The notes under the pieces: generated by a model
What the model was told of the DNA's origin: nothing
Seen by the model: the letters and a program-made list of their open reading frames with translations, nothing else
Databases searched by the model: none
Translations under genes and position numbers: made by a program
Origin: Methanoculleus taiwanensis
GTDB taxonomy: Archaea; Halobacteriota; Methanomicrobia; Methanomicrobiales; Methanoculleaceae
Length of the DNA: 64,000 nucleotides
NCBI RefSeq assembly: GCF_004102725.1
Contig: NZ_LHQS01000002.1
Location: 611,984-675,983 of the forward strand
Direction: 5' to 3'
Part shown: positions 24,038 to 34,400 of the stretch, in pieces
How positions within the stretch are numbered: position 1 is the stretch's first letter
Layout of the letters: the number at the start of each line of letters is the position of its first letter

Positions 24038-25774
24038 TTAGTGCAATTCCAGAAAGCCCGGTACGCTGAGCACGTGCTTTGCCAGGTACATGGCGTCGGG
24101 CATGCCGACCGTTCCGTCGTTCGTGACGTCGGCGATGTTCGTATCGATATTCTCATATCCCTCGGTTCCGAGGAGATGCCGTGCGGTGTACAGGGCGTCG
24201 TAGAGGGTCACCCGGTTGTCCCTGGTGACGTCGCCGTTCCTGATCACGAGCAGCGGTATCGTGGCTGACGTGTTCGTACAGCCATAGGTGTCGGTTGCGG
24301 TGAGGGCAAGGTCGAACGGCCGGTAGGCTCCGTCGATGTACGGGGAGGGTACGCTGCTCGAGACGTTCAGCACCCAGGTCGCCCCCGTGCTCCGGTTCAT
24401 TGCTACGGCGGGTGCGCCGCCGAGCGGGGAGAGATCGATTGTCACGGTTGCGATCGGGTTGTCGCCGGTGACGGTAGCCGTCAGTGTCGTGGCCTCCCCG
24501 ATGCCCGGAGTGCCGCCGCCGAGGCTTGGGATGGATGCCGGTATCACCGTGCTCTCCGCAAGGGTGATAACCGATCGGCTGACGACCGCTTCGAAGGCGT
24601 CCACCCTGCCGTAGCCGTAGTACGAGTCCCTTCCGGCCGCGCCGAGATCGTCGGCGGTGGCCGCGAGGAGAGAGCGGAGCTCTGCATTCGTCATATCGGG
24701 ATAGCGAGACTTGACGAGAGCGGAGACGCCTGCGACGAAGGGGGTTGCCATCGATGTTCCCGAGGAGCTTTTGTACTGCCCCCCCGGCCAGGTCGAGTAG
24801 ATCCCTCTCCCCGGCACGACGAGCTCCTGCTCGCTGCCGTAATTGCTGAAGTCGCTGAGTACATTATTCGAATCGAGAGACCCGACCGCTATCACCGTGC
24901 TGAGGGCGGCAGGATAGAGGACGGGGCTGCGATACCCGTTTCCCGAGGCTGCGACGACGAGACACCCATTATCCCACGCATACTGGCAGGCTTCCTGCAG
25001 CGTAGTGGACGGGCTGCTGCTCCCGAGGCTGAGACTGATGATATCCGCACCATTGTCGACGGCGTGGGTGATGCCGCTCGCAACAGTGGATGAATAGCCG
25101 CCACCTCCTGCGTCGAGCACCTTCTCGGCAAGAATGCCGACCTGCGCGATCCCGGCAACACCGGCGCTGTTGTTGATCGTCGCGGCGGCGATACCGGCGC
25201 AATGGGTGCCGTGGCCGTTATCGTCCCGTGGATCGGCGTCGCCGTTCACCCAGTCATACCCGCCTGCCAGGTAGTTTGCTGCAAGGTCGGGGTGGGTATA
25301 GTCGACTCCGGAATCCACGATGGCTATGATGACGCTCGCGTCGCCCTGCTCGAGGTTCCATGCCTCGTCGGCCCTGATGGCGGCAGGCCCCCACTGGAGG
25401 GAATAGTAGGGATCGTTTGGAAGGAACGATGCCGGAGTGCAGGCGTATACGGGATAGTCCGGTTCGACGAATGCCACGTCCTCCCGGGCCGCCATCCCGG
25501 CGATAAACCGGTTGGTATCGTTCACCGCATAGATGACGGCATTCAGCGGTTCGCAGGTCTCGACCACCGCCGCACCGGCGATCTCTTCGGGTATCGGATC
25601 GGAAGAGGACACTGCTGCAACCTGCAGGCGTACCGGAGACGGCGTTTTGTAGCCGACGATCACACGCCCCGGAGTGCCCGTATCGTCGAAGGATGCTGCA
25701 ATGGCGAGAGCAGGTATCAGGAGTATTCCCGCAAGGAATGAAAATGCCAGTAATCGCTGTATATGGTTGTCCAT
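24038..25774 (-). CDS. secreted subtilisin-like (S8) protease with C-terminal dockerin
   Basis: 578 aa from the ATG at 25774. Signal peptide (1-27), an inhibitor-like propeptide (about 35-110, RVIVGYK ... EDVAFVEPDYPVY), and an S8 catalytic domain with Asp154 (VDSGVDYTHPD), His188 (GHGTHCAG), oxyanion Asn279 and Ser341 (GTSMATPF). A beta domain follows (about 430-510). Residues 515-571 hold two dockerin type I calcium loops, DVTRDNRVTLYDALYTARHL and DVTNDGTVGMPDAMYLAKHV. It should be secreted and held by a cohesin. First gene of an operon with a cohesin protein and two archaellins; clear TATA box upstream. Confidence 0.93.
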   Translation of the reverse strand: MDNHIQRLLAFSFLAGILLIPALAIAASFDDTGTPGRVIVGYKTPSPVRLQVAAVSSSDPIPEEIAGAAVVETCEPLNAVIYAVNDTNRFIAGMAAREDVAFVEPDYPVYACTPASFLPNDPYYSLQWGPAAIRADEAWNLEQGDASVIIAIVDSGVDYTHPDLAANYLAGGYDWVNGDADPRDDNGHGTHCAGIAAATINNSAGVAGIAQVGILAEKVLDAGGGGYSSTVASGITHAVDNGADIISLSLGSSSPSTTLQEACQYAWDNGCLVVAASGNGYRSPVLYPAALSTVIAVGSLDSNNVLSDFSNYGSEQELVVPGRGIYSTWPGGQYKSSSGTSMATPFVAGVSALVKSRYPDMTNAELRSLLAATADDLGAAGRDSYYGYGRVDAFEAVVSRSVITLAESTVIPASIPSLGGGTPGIGEATTLTATVTGDNPIATVTIDLSPLGGAPAVAMNRSTGATWVLNVSSSVPSPYIDGAYRPFDLALTATDTYGCTNTSATIPLLVIRNGDVTRDNRVTLYDALYTARHLLGTEGYENIDTNIADVTNDGTVGMPDAMYLAKHVLSVPGFLELH

Positions 25775-25820
25775 CGTTCTGTTCCCGTTCCGGTCGTTGA
25801 CACAGTGTCTTTTTGGATAC

Positions 25821-25832
25821 GATATATATAAT
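25821..25832 (-). promoter_or_regulatory. TATA box of protease-cohesin-archaellin operon
   Basis: Alternating tatatata run ~48 bases upstream of the ATG; start expected near 25797. Confidence 0.65.
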
Positions 25833-25974
25833 TGTTCCTTCCGCATAAATGCCGCGAAACCTCTTCTTTTAAAAATCTGTGTTATCCCCCGGATGCATGG
25901 GGCTTAGCATGACGTCGTGCCGGAGCAAAGGTCGGACTCATCGGTACGACCCGGCGCTCTGTGGTGCGCCCTCG

Positions 25975-26013
25975 AAAAAAAGTGAAGGAGATGATCCCGG
26001 GCTCTTGCCCGGG
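25975..26013 (-). terminator. terminator of surface protein gene 26018
   Basis: Stem CCCGGGC / GCCCGGG (25996-26013) with a TCTT-type loop, four bases after the stop, then seven T residues at 25981-25975 on the minus strand. It separates the upstream surface genes from the protease operon. Confidence 0.7.
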
Positions 26014-26017
26014 AAGG

Positions 26018-27268
26018 TTACTGCCTCTTCCGGGCTACCAGCAGTGCCCCGCCGGCGATCGCCGCAAGCGAGAGCATGCCGAGGAACCAGGCGTCAGGTC
26101 CTGCCTTCTGGGTCGGCGTCCCGGTCACCGGCGTCGTCTCGCCGGAGGCAGGGATGACTGTGGGGCTCTCCACGTCCGGGGTCACCGTCGCCTCGCTGGC
26201 AAAGGTCATGAGGGCGAACTGCCCGGGGGCGGTGATATCGGCAACGATGGCGTTCCCTTCGATACGGCTCGGGACGATCGTCCAGGTGCCGCTTGCGTAC
26301 GCCGCAAGGAACGGAGTGGCCGCTTCACCGTTCAGGCGGAGGGAGAGTGTTGCGGCGGGGCTGAACCGTGCCGCTGCGGGCGAGACGACGTAGGTTCCCG
26401 CGATGACCTGCCAGTCGGCGGGGACGCTCATCGGGCTTGACTCGATGATGGCGAGGCTCTCCGGGTTTACCCCGGTGATCGCATCGCGGGCGACGATGAT
26501 CCCGGCGACACCGTCGAGCGATCCCGCAGAAATGCTGTTGGACGGTTCAGGGGTGGTCGTCGGTATGCTGCCGGACGGTGCACCCGTTGAACCGCTGCTC
26601 CCGGGCAAGGTGGTGGCGGTCGGGGATGCCGTGGGCGTCTGTGTCGGTGTCGCCGTCGGCACCTCGCCGATGATGATATTCTTATTCACTTCTTCGTTGC
26701 CGTTGACGAGGATGACGATCCGTGCCGTTCCCTGGTCGATCCCCGCGAGATCGAAGGTTATCTGCGAGTTATCAGGACCCATCTTCGTCCCGGAGAGTTC
26801 GAGTGAGAAATCGACACTCTCCGACCCGGATACGGCATCGCCGTAGGCGCGGAGCAGGTCTACGGAACCGCCTTTAATATTTTCGAGCCCCTGCGGATCG
26901 GGGTTCACGACACCGTCGTCATTATCGAACGCTTCTATGCTTTTTGCAGTGCCGCCGGTCTGTACTCGGAGTCCGGCACGCGTCGCCGGTTCGGCGCGAA
27001 TCCGTACGACGGGACTATTGAGCGAGAAGGGGATGTTCACGTTGGTGGCCTCGAAACTGAACTCGTCCTGGCCTTCGAGGCCGACCGTGGCCTCCATCCG
27101 GAGCGCGAATGTGCTGCCGTTCGCAAGACCGGCAGCGTTGATCGTAACGGTATCGCCGCTCTCGATATGGTCGGGGGTAATTGAGATGTCGAGGGCCGCT
27201 GCTCCTTCCACCGCGCAGAAGGCGAGCAGAATAAGGCCGCATAGGGTAAGTAATCGTTGATGCTTCAT
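26018..27268 (-). CDS. membrane-anchored surface protein
   Basis: 416 aa. Signal peptide (1-26, ending AAALD), then a beta-rich domain (about 27-205; DHIESGDTVTINAAGLANGS, EFSFEATNVNIPFSL). A Thr/Pro/Ser linker follows (PTATPTQTPTASPTATTLPG), then a second domain (about 255-360; PADWQVIAGTYVVSPAAARF) and a C-terminal helix AWFLGMLSLAAIAGGALLVA with basic end RKRQ. The domain pattern recalls the PGF-pre-PGF region of methanogen surface proteins. The tail (QKAGPDAW before the helix) could be a variant sorting signal. Own terminator, and 229 bp separates it from the next gene upstream. No catalytic motif seen. Confidence 0.7.
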   Translation of the reverse strand: MKHQRLLTLCGLILLAFCAVEGAAALDISITPDHIESGDTVTINAAGLANGSTFALRMEATVGLEGQDEFSFEATNVNIPFSLNSPVVRIRAEPATRAGLRVQTGGTAKSIEAFDNDDGVVNPDPQGLENIKGGSVDLLRAYGDAVSGSESVDFSLELSGTKMGPDNSQITFDLAGIDQGTARIVILVNGNEEVNKNIIIGEVPTATPTQTPTASPTATTLPGSSGSTGAPSGSIPTTTPEPSNSISAGSLDGVAGIIVARDAITGVNPESLAIIESSPMSVPADWQVIAGTYVVSPAAARFSPAATLSLRLNGEAATPFLAAYASGTWTIVPSRIEGNAIVADITAPGQFALMTFASEATVTPDVESPTVIPASGETTPVTGTPTQKAGPDAWFLGMLSLAAIAGGALLVARKRQ

Positions 27269-27485
27269 AGGACACCCGTCGCGCTAATATGTGGTCATCT
27301 CTATCTCCGTAATTTTATCTAACCTTATCGATATTTTATGGCCGGCTATGATGGCTCTGCCTGTCGGTGTGGTATTTTATACCGATAATTTCGGAAGATG
27401 CGGCAAAATGAGCGCTCTTTTGTGGCGAAATGCTTATAGAGCGAATCGATCTTTCGGGAAAACTCCCCGGATACTTCGTGAGTGC

Positions 27486-27492
27486 AAAAAAA
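27486..27492 (-). terminator. U-tract terminator after gene 27498
   Basis: Seven consecutive T on the minus strand starting six bases after the stop codon; no strong hairpin seen. Confidence 0.4.
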
Positions 27493-27497
27493 GATGG

Positions 27498-30400
27498 TTA
27501 GTTGTCCTTCTTCATGTAGAAGAACGCTGCTCCCGCGACGACGATGATCGCGACGATGGCGATGATGATCATCATGAACGGAAGTTCTTCGGTAGGCTGT
27601 GCCGGGGTCGTCGGGGTGACCTCAGTCGGGGTGGCCGTTACGACTTCAGTCGGGGTGGCCGTCGGCAGGACACCGGTGGTGTAGACGACCGCGAACATGC
27701 TGAAGTGCGTGACGGTGGCGGTCACCGTTCTCGTAGCCGCGTTGACCGTGGTCGGGACATCCTCCCAGGCATCGGTCTCTGCGTTGTACCACTTGAACGT
27801 CGGCACCTGGCCGCTGGCGATCATCGCGTTCCAGTCCTCTTCGGAGAGGGTGGCGGTGAGCGTCATGCCCGGGTTGAAGGTGGCGCCTGCAGGGCCGCAC
27901 TCATAGACGTAGCCGGAAACGCTGAAGAGGGCACCCGCCGGGGCTGCCGGAGCGTCGCTGGCCCGCTCGATGGTGATGCTACTGATGGGGTTGCCGTCTG
28001 CATCGAGAGCACGCACACCCGACTGCAGGGTGAGTTTCGCGCTCTCGTCGCTTGCAACGACGGCGATCGTCTTGGTCACGATACCGCTGCTGCTGGTCGA
28101 GACCACACCGCTTCCCTCATAGGTAACGACGCTACGGCTGCTGCCGCCGCCGCCGCCACCGCCGCCACTGGGCGTGTACGGCGTGGGCGTGGGGGTCGGC
28201 GGGGTTACCGGCACCAGGGAGATGCTGGCCTGGTTGTAGAGGGTCATGTTACCGTTGTTCTCGGTGAACATGTAGAGGTAGTAGTTGCCGGCGACAAGGC
28301 CGCTCGTTGCGACCTGGACGGTGCTCGAGTTCGTTGCAGTACCGTATTTGCCGTAGCCGGGCGTGATGTAGATGTTGCTGATGAGTTTCTCAACGGTCGT
28401 GTTGCCGTTCGCGTAGAGCCTCACGTCCTCGAGCGATCCGGTGCCGAGGGTCGTGAGGTTCAGCGCCATAGCGCCGGTGTAGGTCGCGTCCCTGTTGATC
28501 AGGAGCGCTGCGATGTTCTGCCCGGTGCTGCCTGCAGTGACCACGACGGGGCTGCCGATGGTGTAGCTCGAGGCGCTCGGGTTGATGTTCTGGCCACTCG
28601 CGGCGACCTGGAAGGTCTCCATGGTGATGATGCTGAACCGGTCCTGGTCGACGCAGACCGCGAGGACGACATACTCACCGGCGCCGAGATCGCTGATCTG
28701 CAGGGGCGTCGTGATGCCCGTTGCGGTTGCCGAGTTGAAACCGGCGTCGAGGTTGAGGTAGTTCGAGCGGATAGCGCTCATCAGGTTGCTGGACGCGCTG
28801 ATGGTACCTTCCTGCTTGAGGATGGTGATCGACCCGTCATTTGCTACACTGATGATACCGTAGCCGTACTGTCCGCCACCCTTGCCGTAGAGCACGATCT
28901 TGTCCTGGCTGAGCAGTTCCTGGAGCGTGCCTGCCGACGGGGAGGTGCTGGACGGGTTTCTGATCATCTGGTCGAGCAGGGTGCTGTTCGCCTTGCCGAT
29001 CATGATGGTGGCGTTGTCGACGTCGGGCACCTGGATCGTGAAGTCGAGGCTGCCGGTGGGGGTCGCGTAGATCTTGATCGCCGCAGGCAGCTCGCCGGCG
29101 GTTATGGGATCGTTCTTCCGGTTGTCGAGGGTTGCATTGCTTCCCGGGACGATCGTCTTCGTAAACGTGCCGAAGGTCGGGAAGGTCATCGCCGTGTTCG
29201 GGCCGGTCAGGGTGATCGCCCGGGCGACGTCGAAGTAGTTGAAGATAGCCGTCTTCGAGAGATCGATGCCTGCAAAGGTGCCGAGCGAGGCATCGTTGTA
29301 GTAGGCGAGATAGTTGTTGTAGAGGTGGAACTGTGCGCTCTGACCCTGGTTGCCGGCGAGGTCGACCGCAGAGACGGTCAGGTTCCGGTTGCCGGGCGCG
29401 GTGTTCAGGAAGAGCATGCCGGGGTTTGTCGTGTTGGTGACGGTCTCCACCCATGCCTGCTTGAAGTTCGCGTCGGTTACGGTGTAGGAGATGATCAGGT
29501 TCTCGTTCGCCTCGACGAATCCGTCACCGTCGGAGTCCTGGATGCCGGTGATGGTAACGACGGGCGCTGTGGTGTCCTTGGTGAAGGTCACGGTCGCGCT
29601 CTGCTGGGAGGCGTCAAGCGAGCTCGTGCCGTTGACGACGACTACGTAGGTGTTGTCCGCGAGGACGCCGTACGAGGCGTAGTTGAGGGCGATGGCTCCG
29701 TCGGTTGCGCCGCCGCTGACCGTACAGTCAGTCGTGACGTCGACGTTGTTTAAGAACATCTTGACACTTGCCTGGTTCACCTGCACGAAGGCCGCGGTGA
29801 TCGGGGGCTGTGCCTGGTTCGTGTAGTTGCCGTCCGCAGGAGCGGTGATGGTGACACCGGACTGGGCGACGGTGACGTAGTGGATCCTTGTGCCGATGTT
29901 TCCTGTCAGGTCGCTTGCCGAGACTGCGACCGGGACGTTGGTTCCGATAGCGACGCCGCTCTTCGTGGCGGTGACACGGTACCCGCCGGCAATGGCCACG
30001 GTGTTCAGGGTGTCGGCCTGCTCGCCGCCGACGCTGACAGCGATGCTGGTCACGTTCACACCACCGACATCGGTGATATCAGCGACGACGGTCACGGACT
30101 GTGCAACCGTTGCGCCGTCAGCCGGGGATGAGATAGTGATCGCAGGCGAGGTGTAATCGGTTGTGGTGAACGTACCGGGTACGAGGGAGTACTGACCTGT
30201 CACATCGCCGCCGACCTTTTCATCGACTTCATGATTCGCATAAGCGCCGTCGATGGCGATTGCGGTTGAAGTGCCGTCGTGGACAAGTGCATTACAGGTC
30301 AGGGACAGCAGCGTCTGATTTCCGGTAACACTCTTGCTGCCGGAGAAGTCCTGGACATAGACAATACCATTTGTTACGGGAACAGGTGGATTGTAGAACT

Positions 30401-30641
30401 GCCCAAGCCCTGCGTAGTCAGTAACGGCCGTGACATTCATCACTGCCGGGTCCCAGGTGATCTTTAAGTTATACCCGTTGAGCTGATCCGAACCGTTACA
30501 GGTTACGAATATCTCAACCCCCGCAGTGCCCGTTGCGGACGACACCTGCAGCTCTTTTGCGGCAGATGCTCCGGAAACGGCAAACACGGAGAGAATGAAT
30601 AGAATGCTAATGCATAAGCAAGCTTGGCGTATGGTGGACAT
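27498..30641 (-). CDS. large surface protein with cohesin-like and Ig-like domains
   Basis: 1047 aa from the ATG at 30641, with GAGGAG five bases upstream. Signal peptide (1-28, ending SGASA). Residues about 30-155 are cohesin-like (LNGYNLKITWDPAVMNVTAV, GIVYVQDFSGSKSVTGNQTL). Two Ig-like repeats follow (about 165-350; PAITISSPADGATVAQSVTV and VTITAPADGNYTNQAQPPIT), then a calcium-loop-like DSDGDGFVEANE, a long middle region, a Pro/Thr and nine-Gly hinge, and a PGF-pre-PGF-like domain (FNPGMTLTATLSEEDWNAMI, TVTHFSMFAVVY). The end is a Thr/Pro stalk and one helix (MMIIIAIVAIIVVAGAAFFY) with MKKDN. Many NxT/S sites. Probably a cell-surface scaffold; 53 bases after the gene upstream. Confidence 0.75.
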   Translation of the reverse strand: MSTIRQACLCISILFILSVFAVSGASAAKELQVSSATGTAGVEIFVTCNGSDQLNGYNLKITWDPAVMNVTAVTDYAGLGQFYNPPVPVTNGIVYVQDFSGSKSVTGNQTLLSLTCNALVHDGTSTAIAIDGAYANHEVDEKVGGDVTGQYSLVPGTFTTTDYTSPAITISSPADGATVAQSVTVVADITDVGGVNVTSIAVSVGGEQADTLNTVAIAGGYRVTATKSGVAIGTNVPVAVSASDLTGNIGTRIHYVTVAQSGVTITAPADGNYTNQAQPPITAAFVQVNQASVKMFLNNVDVTTDCTVSGGATDGAIALNYASYGVLADNTYVVVVNGTSSLDASQQSATVTFTKDTTAPVVTITGIQDSDGDGFVEANENLIISYTVTDANFKQAWVETVTNTTNPGMLFLNTAPGNRNLTVSAVDLAGNQGQSAQFHLYNNYLAYYNDASLGTFAGIDLSKTAIFNYFDVARAITLTGPNTAMTFPTFGTFTKTIVPGSNATLDNRKNDPITAGELPAAIKIYATPTGSLDFTIQVPDVDNATIMIGKANSTLLDQMIRNPSSTSPSAGTLQELLSQDKIVLYGKGGGQYGYGIISVANDGSITILKQEGTISASSNLMSAIRSNYLNLDAGFNSATATGITTPLQISDLGAGEYVVLAVCVDQDRFSIITMETFQVAASGQNINPSASSYTIGSPVVVTAGSTGQNIAALLINRDATYTGAMALNLTTLGTGSLEDVRLYANGNTTVEKLISNIYITPGYGKYGTATNSSTVQVATSGLVAGNYYLYMFTENNGNMTLYNQASISLVPVTPPTPTPTPYTPSGGGGGGGGSSRSVVTYEGSGVVSTSSSGIVTKTIAVVASDESAKLTLQSGVRALDADGNPISSITIERASDAPAAPAGALFSVSGYVYECGPAGATFNPGMTLTATLSEEDWNAMIASGQVPTFKWYNAETDAWEDVPTTVNAATRTVTATVTHFSMFAVVYTTGVLPTATPTEVVTATPTEVTPTTPAQPTEELPFMMIIIAIVAIIVVAGAAFFYMKKDN

Positions 30642-30694
30642 ACTTACTCCTCTCGAGGTTTGATTTCTAACATCAGATAAAAAGTTTTGTAAAT

Positions 30695-31477
30695 TTAAAT
30701 AAGTTTTCTTATCTTTGCGAGGCAAATTGCGGCAATAATCACTCCGCTAATTACGAGTAGCGGGCTCGACGGTGACCTGGGGGTTGTTTGGGGTTCGGTG
30801 CTTTTTGCCGTCGTTTCTGCCGACACCGCGGGCGCCAAAGAAGGCGATGGCGTCGGCAGCGGCGTGCTGCCCTCCGTGAGTGCAGGGGATGCGGCAGGTA
30901 TCACCGTCGATGATGGCTCCGGAGTTCCGGAGGGCGCGGGTGCCGGGTTGCCGGTGACACCCGACCCGGTAGACCCGCCGGTTGCAGTGGATGTTGATCC
31001 ACTTGCAGTGCCGGTCGGGGGCACGTATCCGGTTTCCGGCTGATAGGCAGGCACTGTGGGCGTCGGCGAGCCGGTTGCATCGGGCATGGCGCCGATTGTA
31101 TTGGAGACCGCCACATCATTGAGGTCGCTGTCATACAGTTCGTACACCACGATCGAGAAATTGCCCTTACCGGCATAGGTAAACCTGGCAAGGCGGGCAG
31201 AGTACGTATCGCCTCCGGTAAACCCGACGATCCGTGTCCACCCTTCATCGTTCCTGATCCCGAACACGCCGGTGTAGGGCGGGAGCGCTTCGACATCCAG
31301 AATACTGGTATCTGCAGAGTAGTTCAGCTGGATATTGTATCCTGCGATCTTTGTCGAATCACTGGCTACAAAGGTGAGATACTGCTGATCGCCATCACTC
31401 TCGATGACGATCTCACTTGCTGCTGTCACTGAAACGAGTGCGATTGCGAGTAAAAAAATGAGTGCTGTTCGGGTCAT
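30695..31477 (-). CDS. cohesin-like membrane-anchored protein
   Basis: 260 aa. Signal peptide (1-19, VSVTAAS), then a compact cohesin-like domain (about 20-130; KIAGYNIQLNYSADTSILDV, GWTRIVGFTGGDTYSARL, ARFTYAGKGNFSIVVYEL). A ~100-residue Pro/Thr/Ser/Gly stalk follows and then a C-terminal helix (LLVISGVIIAAICLAKIRKL). Built like an anchoring scaffoldin with one cohesin. It sits 22 bases after the giant thioester/dockerin protein and is the nearest candidate to hold that dockerin. Confidence 0.72.
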   Translation of the reverse strand: MTRTALIFLLAIALVSVTAASEIVIESDGDQQYLTFVASDSTKIAGYNIQLNYSADTSILDVEALPPYTGVFGIRNDEGWTRIVGFTGGDTYSARLARFTYAGKGNFSIVVYELYDSDLNDVAVSNTIGAMPDATGSPTPTVPAYQPETGYVPPTGTASGSTSTATGGSTGSGVTGNPAPAPSGTPEPSSTVIPAASPALTEGSTPLPTPSPSLAPAVSAETTAKSTEPQTTPRSPSSPLLVISGVIIAAICLAKIRKLI

Positions 31478-31499
31478 AGACCCAATCCTCCTCCCCTCA

Positions 31500-34400
31500 T
31501 TAGAGGGGCTGGTAGTTGTCGTCGTACTGACCGGGGATCAGATACTGTGCAATGCTGATTGCATCCTGCAGCCGTATACGGCCTGAGTCGTCGACATCGC
31601 CGTAGAACTCATCGTTACCCGTCAGTTCTCCCTGACCCGGCAAGAGCGACTGTGCAATGGTGATGGCGTCGGTCAGACGGATCCTGCCGTTGTTGTCGAC
31701 ATCTCCGAGCATTCTGCCCTCGAAGTCGAGGTAGATCTGATCGATATCTCCGGTATCGACGTTGTTCAGGATGAGCTGGCCGTTCTCGATGGTGAAGTCG
31801 GTGTAGGCGAACCATCCGGAGGCGTTGTGCACGAGCACGCTGATCGTGTCGTTCACCATCGCCGTGCCGATAGTCCGGTTGACCGTCGGGATCTCGACTG
31901 CAATCGTCGCCCGTCCGCCGCTGCTCGAGATACTCGAGTTGAACGACGTCATGGCTCTGGTCGCGGCATTCCAGCGGTTGGTACTGCCGTTGCTGATAGT
32001 CTCCTCGATAGCCGGCGGCATCACGCGTGCATTGCCGCTCGCGCCCTCGATCTGTGCGATGTGCGGCAGCGTGCGGTCGGAGACGAACTGGGCACTGTAG
32101 GTCGTGGTATCGCCGGGTGTGACGGTGATGGTGGTGTTGACCCAGGAGGTCTCGTTCCGGATTGCGACGGCGTAGGCGCCCTCGACCCGCTCCACTGAGG
32201 TGATGTTGGTGTTCACTGCGACCGCTGCACCGTCAACGTAGAAGTCGGCGAGAACCGCTGCTCCCTCTTCGTTGACTGCATCCAGCGTGATGTTTCCGTA
32301 GCCCTTGATGTAGGTTGCCCCGTCGGCGACCGCCATCCAGGTGTCGTTGTACATCGGGTAGGCACGTGCTTCGACCGAGTTGTTGCCGTAAGCCTCGAAG
32401 GTCAGCGGCACGTAGAAGGTCTTGCTCGCGCCGGCGGTGATACTCGGCTGCGATTCGTCGTCAGAGCCGGGGTAGACGTAGAGTTTCGCCGTGGTGGCGT
32501 TGTACATGTGGTTGATGTAGACCGGGCTGCCTTCGGAGAGGTAGTACGCGGTGGCCGAGCCCGTTGCACTGCCCGTGAAGTTCACGCGGGACGTGATCGG
32601 GATCTCGATGATCATCGTCGTCTGATCCACGGCTCCGGGCCCGTTGTTGTTAATCGTGAACCCGACGTCGGCAGCGTCGCCTTCGGTGAGCGTGTATCCG
32701 CTGTTCGGGATAGCCACGTCGAGGAAGAAGTCGGTTGCGATCGGGTCGATGAACTCCGCGGGGATGGATGCATATGCGATAGACTGCGGCACCTTCTCGA
32801 AGCTGTTGACCTCGACGAAGAGTTTCGCCTCATCCACGGTTCCGACATCCGACTTGCCGGAGACGATCACCTGTGCCACGGAGTCTGCCGAGGGGACGCT
32901 GTAGAGCGAGGCCACCTGGGCGGGCGAGAGGGTGTAGACGTACTGGAAGTTGGCATTGTCGAACTGGATGTTGTTCAGCGACCATACGGTGTCGCCGTTT
33001 CCGTTCTTCAGCTCCGCGTCGACGTTGAAGTTGATGGTTGCGTGCGGCTGCACCTGGGTTAAGGTGTTGATGACGACTGCGGTCGTCCGGGTGCTGCCCC
33101 AGCCCCAGCTGCCCTTGGCGCCGAGCAGGTAGCGGACACCGCCGGCGATCGTCTCGTTGTCGGCGTCGAGTCCGGACCGGTTCAGGGCGAGGACTGCGTG
33201 AGCCGTGGCCTCGGCGCTCTGGTCCCAGGAGTAGGATCCTGCCAACGCTGCGCTCTTCTGGTTCAGGAGTTTCGTCTGCAGGGCGGTGATGTTGCTGTTG
33301 ATAAGCGCAGCATCGCCGAGACCGTGTTCGCGGATCGCGACGAGACCGTAGATCCCGTGAGCGACTGCCTGCGGCCCCTCGCTGTTGTAGTTGTGGTTCT
33401 CGAGCCAGGTGAGCGACTTGTTCAGGGTGGCGTTCACGCTGGTCTTCATCGTGTCGTTGAGGTAGGGATAGTCGTTTGCCAGCTTCTCGCTGGTGAACCC
33501 AGTCCACTCCACCTCGTTGTAGATGTAGCCGTAACCGGACCAGCGCCCATCGGTCTTCTGCTGGTTGATCAGCCAGTTCGAACTTGCGTTCAGGTTGATC
33601 TCGTCAGGAGTGAAGTTGACCGCACTGCCCCAGTACTCGGGGTCGTTGTCGTTTAAGAGTTCGGTGATGACGTAGTTCGGGTAGAGCGTGTAGAACGCAG
33701 ACGGCCTTGAGTTCTTGCCCCAGGCCCATCCGCCGGATCCGTCACCGTACGATGCGCCCGGGAGCTGCTGGGCGTTGTAGCCGTTCGGTGCGCTCATCCG
33801 CGCGATGGCATCCTGCATGTTCTGCTGGAAGGAAGCGTTCATCGCGTCGGTCAGCGCCCCGCGCTGCTCGTAGTACTGCTTAACTCTGAGGATAGCGAGC
33901 GCCGGGCTCATCGTCTGCTCGGGGCATCCGTGCGGGTAGCCGACGAGCTGTTCAAGACCGTTCAGCGTCCTTCCCTCCGCTCCCGCGGCGAGGGTCACTT
34001 TGACGCTCTTCCCCTGCGAAGGCGACCGGTTGAAGACGTCGAAAGGCACCGCATCTCCGGCAGTGTCGGCGATCAGGGTGCTGTTGACCACCTTGATGTC
34101 GAGGAGCGGTTCCAGCACCCGGATGGTGCCGTTGACGTAGTCGGACTCGCCGCGCGCTTCAAGGCTGATCGAGTAGTCGAACGTGCCGAGCACCTTCGGT
34201 CTGATGTAATACCAGGTCACCGAGTTCCAGGTCGAGTCGTAGCAGTACGGCTGGAGCGTCGCCGGGTAGTAGTAGTGGAGGTCGAAGGGCGAGTCCTGTG
34301 ACAGGTCGACCGGCGTCCCGTTCGGATACCAGATCGAGAGGGTGGCGTTTGGCCGTGCCGGCTGGTTTGCGGTGTAGTAGGTGCCGAGCGAGAAGTACTG

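Noticed and set aside
27291-29753. Plus-strand open frame of 820 codons
   Set aside because: It lies antisense to the signal-bearing surface protein at 27498; its Arg/Asp/Gly/Val-rich low-complexity translation is the usual mirror of a GC-rich gene.
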